Shown here piece by piece: positions 56,901-64,000 of a DNA stretch of 64,000 nucleotides. Source of the DNA: Podospora pseudoanserina (lineage: Eukaryota; Ascomycota; Sordariomycetes; Sordariales; Podosporaceae); contig NC_085925.1 in assembly GCF_035222485.1 (NCBI RefSeq), forward strand, positions 372,001 to 436,000. Reading direction: 5' to 3'. The notes below the pieces were generated by a model that did not search any database, was not told the DNA's origin, and worked only from the letters and a program-made list of their open reading frames with translations. The number at the start of each line of letters is the position of its first letter. The stretch's first letter is position 1. The position numbers and the translations under genes were made by a program.

Positions 56901-59900
56901 GGTCCCTTTCGTAAGACGCAAGTCACCCAATTGAGAATGATGACCACCATCATGAACAGGTCGCACCGGGTGTTCCCTTCTAGATCCCGCCCACCGTTCA
57001 ACTCTAGCGTTTTGCCTTTTGGCTCACCGACAAGCTACCGTCCGTTGCGGCGGTTCATCCCATCTCCCATCATCATCATGATCATCGTCATCACCACCAA
57101 CCGCCAACATCCCGTCGTTTCCGTCTGACATACAGGAGAAGTGCGTGGGGGTTGTCTGCTCACTCGTCTCGACGGTTGCCTGCTCCACCACGCCCAAACA
57201 CTGCATTTACTGATATGAGATACACACGACTATCTGGCTGGAAAGTTTCACCGCATTGGGCCAATTGCTAATGGCACGTTGGTGGGGTGAGCTGTGATTG
57301 TGTATCATTTGATATGTAACCTCACTTTCTTTGTTTCCTCGTCCTTCTCTTCGATTCCCTTTCGTTGGACAAGACAGACTCTCGGCTCGTGTTTTCATTT
57401 GCACTAATGCCCATCAATGGGGCATCCGGAGCGACAGTCCATCGCCGGGCCTAGGAACGGTGATGCCGCCGACTGGTTGCCATGGGCCGACGGGTCGTCC
57501 ATTCGCGCCCCCGGCCCAGACCGCGGAGGGATTCCCGGTAGGATGGCTCGTGATGGGTCGCTCTCGCTTGGGGCGTCGAGCCCGTAGGCGGCGCTTTGAG
57601 ACAGGAGATGGTCCCCACTTGACAATCGCCAATCCTGGGACGGCGTCGCTTCTTGACGGTGATCGGTCCAACGAGCCTTTCCTCTCGAGGCTTGGTTCCT
57701 GATTAGGCGTCGGCCATTCTCAAATCCCAACTGGGATTCCCCTTGAAGTCGCACATTGATATTGGGGTCCATTCCTTCTGGAAACTGTGGACACACACAG
57801 AAGCCTTCCCAGTCAGCGCCATCGCTTCCCACTTGCCGGTGCTTGGTGTCTGGGCACTACATTCGTCTGCAGCAGCATCACTTTGATCCCGACCCCTTGC
57901 GTCTTCTGTTGCTGTGTGATGGTCGAGCCTTGTGGCTTGAAGCTGAACTTTTCCCATCACTGTCCTTGCTTTGACAAGGTGACAAGCAAGCCCAACCAAC
58001 CTGATATGTCTCATCGGTTTTGAAAATTCTTTCGCAGCTGGATGCTGCTTTTGGAAAACAGGAGACGTCATTGCCATCCAACTTTGATATATCACTTGGC
58101 CCCCTGAAGCAAATGCCAAAAAGGCCGACGTTTTCTTATTTAGATACTTGGCGGCAGCGAATGACACAGAGGCAACCAAAGACACGGGAAGTTTGAAAAA
58201 GCAAATTCCAACTAAAGCCTCCCGCCACCAAAAAAACAGTTTTGGATTTTTGGTCTTGACCCATGAACAAAAGGCAAATAGTGACGCAGGGGAGTTGAAT
58301 GAGGCACTTACCCTCAAAGCCACTCTTTTCTCCCTCGTAACGGAGCCCATTCCCAGCACAATTACTGGAAACGCCCGCCGTTTTGGAAGACATCACCCTC
58401 CCCCAAGACAGTCCCCTTGAACGGCGTTAATCATCGCTAGCCCCACGTGCTTGACGCCGCCATACGCCACCGGTAGTCTGAGGGGTGTTTTCACGGGGGC
58501 CCGAAGAGGCCAACCGGATCTCGCCCGTCCACTTTCCCACTTGCCCACGTTTTTTAGTGCAAGCGGCGGCTCTGGTCGGTCTTGGATTGGGGGCCGTCTT
58601 AAGCTGGCGTTGTGTCTCGGAGCCCCTTGATCCTTTCTTGGTTTTAAGTAGTAAGCACCTTATCAGAGCTCCGGATGGGGGTAGGTATGTTGAGACATCG
58701 AGATTAACTAGCTCTGAAAACTCTGAAAGGAAAAGGATGGGTTTCCCAACGACGGAGAAACACGAATCGGACCTAAGGTTGGGATCTATCACGATCTCCG
58801 GTCAACTTTCTCGGTGGGATCTTCGATTGCTTCTTTCCCGGGGGCTCGAGATGTCAAAACGGTGCGGTGAAACCCGGATGGGGAATAGACAAGGAGAGAG
58901 CCAAGGGGCCTGTCGATGATAGTGGTCTTCGAGAAGTTCTAGCTCTGTCCCGAGTGGATGGTAGCTGGGATCGTTTGAGGCAGCTAGAATTAGGGCGAGG
59001 AGTGACAACAAGTGTGGCATGGAGGGTGTGAGGGCCATTAAGGGGTGTAGGTAGCACACCACACCACAGAAGGATCAGGTGTGGGTGGGATCGGGCATCA
59101 GTTTCGGCAGTAGCGGGGAATAGACAGGGACAAGATTGCCTCATGGCAAGGAGGTTCAGCTGTCTGAGACAATACGAGGCGAATGGAGCTCAGCTTAGTG
59201 AGGTCTCATCAGCTCAACATTCTCTTCACGAGAACTTGTGTCTGTGCAGAAGTATTGTGTACAAGATCACAGTGTGCATTTCGTTCAGCAAGTTATCGGG
59301 GGCTTGAGCAGTTTGACAGTGAAAGCAGAAGTCAGAAATGAGCAGGCATGTCATGTCTGACCTGAAGAGACTGGGGATGAACATGAAGGTTCTGACTATA
59401 GTAGACCAAACCTACCTATGTACCACTGGTTGGCACCTGTAGGCCATCTTCAAGCCTCTTGGGGAATCTTTCAAGGCCTATCGTTCATATTTCAAGGTCT
59501 CTGCCTCAAGCAGCACTGCAGCGGCCTACTATCTTGTCCTCGACGTTAGAGGGTGTGAACGATAACAGAAACTGACTTATTAAGCAGAATAGTTGAGTCC
59601 AAATCCATAGATCTCAATTCGGATTGGTACCTTGCCAAGAGTTCTATACATGTGTTGGAGAACAGCACATAGCTAGCAAAATACCTATCTATCGGCAGTT
59701 CATGCTCTCACCCAACCCAGAACTCAGATTTTGAGATACCTTAGAATAACAGGAACAAGCTGAGTTTCGAGTCATTGAGGAGGCAATATCACCCAGCCTC
59801 ATCTCAACTTACACCACCCTCCACACACTCCACACTTTCACAAACGCTACTCATAAACCCACAGAATGTTACCACAACCATCTAATAATGGGTGTAGCCT

Positions 59901-59901
59901 T

Positions 59902-59992
59902 GCCCGGCTAGCTCAATCGGTAGAGCGTGAGAGTCTTATGTACAGAGTGCTCCGATATCTCAAGGTTGTGGGTTCGACCCCCACGTCGGGCT
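59902..59992 (+). tRNA. tRNA-Lys (anticodon CTT) with an 18-nt intron
   Basis: Third copy. The intron (59939-59956) reads TGTACAGAGTGCTCCGAT, one base different from the 43222 copy. The mature part differs from the other two by G instead of C at position 32 (59933), beside the anticodon. The 3' flank CTCAATTCCCGT is shared with the other copies. Probably functional; a purine at 32 is uncommon. Confidence 0.93.
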
Positions 59993-60371
59993 CAATTCCC
60001 GTTGACAACGATTCGATATCATTTTTGTGGTATGCTTCAAAATTGTTTCATAGATGGCAGAGTCCTTGGTTGGGAGCAATACTCCCCTCCTCATGGGTGC
60101 AGTCAATAACCAAGTTCTTTTTGCTTCGTTGACGAGTATTGATCTGATTTCTGATTTGCCTGGCCATTCGGACGATGATATGATAGTGATATGAGCACTG
60201 CTGTTCAGAGAGCAAATTGGTAACTTGTCATCGAAGAGCCGTTTTCGGCCAGAAGCTCCTACACCACTTGTCCACATGAACCGTCATGCGGTCGGAATCA
60301 TACACAGACAACTCTAAAACTGACCGCCCCCTCTGCCTCGATAACCACCACCACCACCCCTTCCACCTCCT
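59993..60371. other. 3' flank of tRNA-Lys and of the Dbr1 gene
   Basis: It contains the tRNA terminator region and, from the right, a continuation of the Dbr1 Gly/Arg-rich coding sequence in another frame as far as 60314. No further gene is seen. Confidence 0.5.
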
Positions 60372-60412
60372 CTATACCCACCACCGCCTCCACCCCTCTT
60401 CCCTATACCCAC
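60314..60412 (-). other. Gly/Arg-rich (RGG) frame beside the Dbr1 C-terminus
   Basis: In a frame different from the predicted Dbr1 end, the minus strand reads a run of GGGGGG, YRGGGRGGGGGYRGRGGG and QF before TAG at 60314-60316. This is a typical RNA-binding RGG tail, more natural than the Trp-rich frame. The switch lies in G-homopolymers and GGT repeats, so an indel by slippage or by sequencing is likely. Confidence 0.5.
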
Positions 60413-62140
60413 CACCACCTCCTCCCCGCCCTCTATAACCCCCCCACCACCACCACCACCACCCCTCCCCCTCCCTCTCTGCCCCCCCCACCACCTCTCC
60501 CACCCCTAACCCCTCCACCAAACTCATCCTCATCAGGCCCTTCACCCTCCTCCCCTCCCTCTCCTCCTCACTTGCATCCCAATAATTCTCCACCCCCAAC
60601 AGCTCACAAAACCTTGCCATCTGCGGATTAGTATACTCCCTAGGCTGAACCTCCCGTCCCCGTTCCCAACCCCCCTCCATCACCGGCGCCGTCACCTCAA
60701 AATCCTCCGGGACCTCCATCTTCCCCTTCTTCACCAAATTCTCCTCCACCCACTCCTCATTCTCCCTGATCAAACCAAGGTAGTACTCCTCCCCTTTGTC
60801 CTCCGGGACCGGGGCACCGCGGATGCCAAAAGTGGATTTGATCGGCGGGTGGAAGGCCCGGAGGATGGAGAGCCATTCCTTGTCGTAGGCTAGCTTCACT
60901 GGGCGGGTGATGGTGGTGGGGGAGGGGATCTCCATTAGTTGGAGGAAGGCTCGGCCGGGGAGGCACTTGTCTAGAGCCAGGAAGCGGGTTGTGGTGTTGG
61001 TTATAGTTTGGGGGACGGGTTGGCCGGGGGTGGTCTGGATTTGGGGGTTAGGTTTGGAAAAGGTGGATGGGAGGAGGGAGCGGAGGGCGTCGGTTTGTTG
61101 CTCTTCAGATTGGGGCTTGGATGAGGTGGTGGTAATAGGGGCTGAGCTGGTGGATGGACCAACAGGGGTTTCTTCCTCGTCGAGGTCAAGGTCGATTTCA
61201 TCGGGGTTCTGTGCGGGAGCGGCTGGAGTTTCTTCCTCTTCGAGGTCGAGGTCGATCTCATCCGAGTTATGCGCAGGGACAGCTGGCGGGACCGTGGCTG
61301 ATTCCAGAAGTGTTGCTGATGCAGATGGTTGAGGCTCTGAGGTAGGAGGATCGAACTTTTTAATGGCAGAATACTTGCAATGCAAGTGAGCAGAGAACCA
61401 GTACGGTGGCCGGAGGCGGTTCAGGACATAATCCGCAGCCGGGTTTCCCAACGACCCATCGTGTGACTCCCTCTGAAAATCGGGCTTCATCTTCCAGAGC
61501 CGGTTGGCGTCACCATGCTTCTCGATCCCTCGCGGCCAGTCGTGGCTGATGCCAATATCCACCTGTGTTCGCACCTGCAACAGCTTTCGAACGTCGATCT
61601 CGCGAACGTGATAGAAAGACTTGGTATCGCTCTGGTTGAAGGGGAGACGCTCATGATGGGGTTTGCGATAGTCGTGGCCCTTCCAGATGCCACTCATGCC
61701 AGCGATTCGAATGGGTCCCAGTCGAAGAATGTTGGCGGCGCCCATATAGTAGATATTTGGGGCGACCCACCCACCATAATGCAGCTCTGCCAGATGAGAT
61801 GCTGCTTCGTGGTTGCCAGCAACAAAGATGGTGAGATAGGGGGCCTTTCTTTTCCCACTGTAATAGTCAGGGAAGTCACCCAGTTCGCGATACTTGGCCG
61901 GGATGGACATGACCGTCAGGTCATCGGCGTTGCGGATGGCCTGAAAGTCACCGCCGATGATAAGGACATCGACGCCATCCCAGCTGCGCTCTTTACATGA
62001 GGCCGTGATGGTAGAATAGATTGCGTTGAGGGTGCCATGACCCTAGGCTTGTTAGCTGAGAGCTCTTGAGTTTCTTGGCATCGAAAAAGCAGAGAACTTA
62101 CACAGCCTTCAATGGCCACGCGAAGCGACTTGTCGCTCAT
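60372..62140 (-). CDS. dbr1: RNA lariat debranching enzyme Dbr1
   Basis: Metallophosphoesterase that cuts the 2'-5' bond of excised intron lariats in the nucleus. The exons are 62140-62102 and 62042-60372, 569 residues as read. Metal-binding motifs are complete: EGCGHGTLNAIY, IIGGDFQAIRNADDL, FVAGNHEAASHLAELHYGGW, GMSGIWKGHDYRKPHHERLP, ISHDWPRGIEKHG and YWFSAHLHCKYSAI, with the family Cys in GCGHG. A linker holds two acidic repeats (DEIDLDLEEEETPAAPAQN and a near copy). The C-terminal Dbr1 domain (FLALDKCLPGRAFLQLMEI, YDKEWLSILRAF) follows. The tail is low complexity: six Trp coded by TGG repeats, GGYRGRGGGGG, then TAG. A Gly/Arg tail in another frame to 60316 suggests a shift in this repeat-rich DNA. 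Confidence 0.95.
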
Positions 62141-62735
62141 CTTGCTATTCTTCTGTTTGGATTTACACTTTGAAGACTTGAGACGAATTTGCAATCGAGT
62201 GACACCAAATGGAAATAACGATTGCCTTGGCGCCCAATGTGCAGCGGGAAGAGCAAGTTGACGGTTCATTGGTGTTGGGGAATGAATGAATGAATGAACA
62301 ACCACAGCACCTGCTGAATTTTTGGTGGAGCGTCTACGTTGCTGTAATGGCGGTCGAGCGCCTCTCTGAACAGACCCATATCTCTCTCTACCTCGCTAGC
62401 ACCAATACCCTCAAGGGATTCATTTTTTGTAAACTCCTGCACCAAAATGCATCTTCCAAATGTCCCAAATAGGATAAATCCCGACCAAATGTCTTTACGA
62501 AGTTTCGTGTCACTCGCACTCAATTCCTGTTCCTGTCTTTGCGCCACCCTACATCACCCGCCAGTCGACACCGGCTTGACCAGGAGCTGAAAGCGGTCCC
62601 GAGAGGTAGAGTCATTATGGCTATATATTAGGTAAAATAAAGGTAGCTAGTTGTTTCTCTCTCTCCCAATCTCATCATTTGAAGCTTTGATAGCTAATCG
62701 TTTACATCAACACAGTAGCATTGTCAAGACCAAAC
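62141..62735. promoter_or_regulatory. Bidirectional promoter between dbr1 and the hydrolase gene
   Basis: A 595-bp spacer separating head-to-head genes. It contains a (GAAT)n microsatellite at about 62,280-62,297 and an AT-rich stretch at 62,620-62,650 upstream of the hydrolase start. Confidence 0.5.
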
Positions 62736-63876
62736 ATGTTCGATACTTTCACCTATCGCTTCCTCCACTTCCGTCGCCCAACCCTAACCCCCTCTTCCCT
62801 CCCTTCTCTCCCCCAGGGCATTGAGCGCTTCTTCGTTGACACGCCGGGGGGACAGATCGAAGTCCTCCACGGTAAACCCTCCAAACAGGCTCGCCATGGA
62901 GCTACCCCGCTATTCTTCGTCCACGGTGGGATGGGCGGTGCCTGGGTCTGGCTAGAGTACCTCTCCTTCTTTGCCTCGCGCGGCATCCCCTGCTATGCTG
63001 TCTCTATGCGCGGCCATGGCAGCAGCTGGCACCCTTCCTACCTCCGAATGGTCTACTTCACCACAAAACGCATGCTGGCCGACGACGTGGTGGCAGGCAT
63101 CAGGTGGGTGCAGAAGCGGCATGACGGAAGGGAGGTGGTGTATATAGGCCACTCGAGCGGGGGCGGGCTGGGACAGTACATCCTCTCAGCACCAGAGTTT
63201 GACCACGTCAAAGTAAAAGGACTAGTACTCGCGGGAGCTGTACCCGGGTTTGGTTCGTAAGTTGTTTCTACGTTGTTATCATGCATGTCTTCCGTTATAT
63301 ACTAACAGCAGTACCAGCCTGGGAGTCTACATCAACTGGTGGCGTCTTGATCCCTGGTTCAGCTTCCGGATGATCTTCCATGGGTGGCACCCAAATTCGC
63401 CGCTCTCCCACCCTGTTCTGACACGCAGAGTCTTCTTCGGCGAGCAGCTTCCGGGTTCTTACCTGATGAAGTTCCAGCAACGAGCCAGCAGGTATGAGAG
63501 CTTCCTGTGGCCTTTGGGTATGATGAGCCGGTTCGTCAAACCCGAGAATCTGCTGCCTCGAATCACAAGCTGGGGGGCAAATAAAGGACAGGGAATCATG
63601 GTACTGGGCGGTGAGATTGACAAGATCATGACGATTCCGGTCATGGAGAAGCTTGCAAACACCTACCGGGAGAGCTATACCGGCCTCGTTGCCCAAAAGA
63701 AGATCGAGGGAGACGATAGAGACGGCATCAAGAAGCTCCTTGGAGATGGGGGAAGGGACACCGTTGGTCAAGGGGTAAGATGCTGCTATGTACCCGGGGC
63801 CGCGCATCACCTCCAGAATGATGTCACTTGGGAGATTGGAGCTCAAAAGCTGCTGGCCTTTTATGAGCAGCTGTAA
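62736..63876 (+). CDS. Alpha/beta hydrolase, unknown substrate
   Basis: The exons are 62736-63256 and 63318-63876, 359 residues. The fold is shown by LFFVHGGMGGAWVWLEYLSF (oxyanion region), YAVSMRGHGSSWHPS, the nucleophile elbow VVYIGHSSGGGLGQYILSAP (Ser near residue 140), a late acid region MVLGGEIDKIMTIPVMEKLA and the catalytic His in VPGAAHHLQND. The cap region is rich in aromatic and Arg residues (INWWRLDPWFSFRMIF). No signal peptide is seen, so it is probably intracellular; the class (esterase, lipase or epoxide hydrolase) is not decided. The start at MFDTFTYRF is the first ATG of the frame. The intron ends at CCAG, after an upstream CAG that would break the frame. Confidence 0.88.
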
Positions 63877-64000
63877 TGGTGTTCACATGGTTTTTATAAA
63901 GAGCTAGGTCACCTCTCCTTATTTGTTCAGGTGGCGTTGGACTGATACCACGGGGTTATTCTCATCAAATGTATTGTGTATTAAGGTGTATCAAGTAATT

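Larger units (their letters stand above)
43313..59901. other. 16.6 kb gene desert between two tRNA-Lys genes
   Basis: Neighbouring parts of the window carry a gene about every 2.5-3 kb, but here no long or family-like frame is seen on either strand. The longest frames (46044-46778 minus, 48468-49151 minus, 57703-58359 minus, 52120-52725 plus) have chance-like composition. The GC content looks normal rather than AT-rich, so it does not look like a centromere or a heavily RIP-mutated repeat block. It carries many TAGGTA-type motifs, homopolymer tracts, and one candidate small spliced gene near 53.3 kb. It could be a large regulatory region or host non-coding transcripts. Confidence 0.6.

Noticed and set aside
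57703-58359. 218-codon minus-strand open frame with hydrophobic stretches
   Set aside because: The hydrophobic parts are coded by T-rich sequence and are not arranged like membrane helices of a known family; no promoter or splice support.
43313-59901. Centromere or RIP-mutated transposon block as explanation of the desert
   Set aside because: Base composition is not AT-rich, no long repeats or element domains are visible, and tRNA genes sit at both edges.

Overview
This is nuclear DNA of a filamentous ascomycete, most likely a sordariomycete of the Sordariales (Podospora, Chaetomium or Neurospora-like). The evidence is short introns (52-98 nt, one of 302 nt) with GTANGT donors and CTAAC/CTAAT branch points, compact single-copy housekeeping genes on both strands, dispersed single tRNA genes with introns, frequent TAGGTA motifs in spacers, and fungal-specific families (WSC, Uds1, Dsc2, Pps1). 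I see no operons, transposons, CRISPR arrays or bacterial genes. Gene names rest on my recognition of family motifs; no database search was run.

The left part (1-40 kb) is gene-rich. In order it holds: the start of a Gln/Pro-rich nuclear protein resembling TAF4 (-); the CPSF73/Ysh1 endonuclease (+); an F-box/LRR protein (-); a 4.6 kb spacer; an ING-family PHD protein (-); a divergent pair, cis-prenyltransferase Rer2 (-) and Dsc2 rhomboid pseudoprotease (+), both endomembrane proteins; a Uds1 coiled-coil protein (+); threonine synthase (-); Pps1 dual-specificity phosphatase (+); Atg18 PROPPIN (-) followed in the same frame by a 250-codon open frame; AP-2 alpha adaptin (-); a WSC single-pass membrane protein (+); and a convergent pair, the NDUFAF5-like complex I assembly factor (+) and ARPC5 (-).

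From 41 to 60 kb the window is almost gene-free. It holds three near-identical intron-containing tRNA-Lys(CTT) genes, one tRNA-Gly(GCC), a patch of broken coding-like frames near 42 kb, and a 16.6 kb desert. Inside the desert I find one convincing promoter-plus-5'UTR-intron arrangement leading to a very small protein near 53.3 kb. At the right end a divergent pair closes the window: the lariat debranching enzyme Dbr1 (-) and an alpha/beta hydrolase (+).

The most unusual observation is a pair of genes whose reading frames stay coding-like past the stop codon. The Uds1 gene ends in TGA followed by CAACCA, which fits the CARYYA leaky-stop motif, and then has 40 more plausible codons. Atg18 ends in TAG and then has 250 plausible codons. 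In addition the Gly/Arg-rich tail of Dbr1 lies in another frame from its predicted stop. Together these point to recoding, or to local sequence errors; both can be tested.
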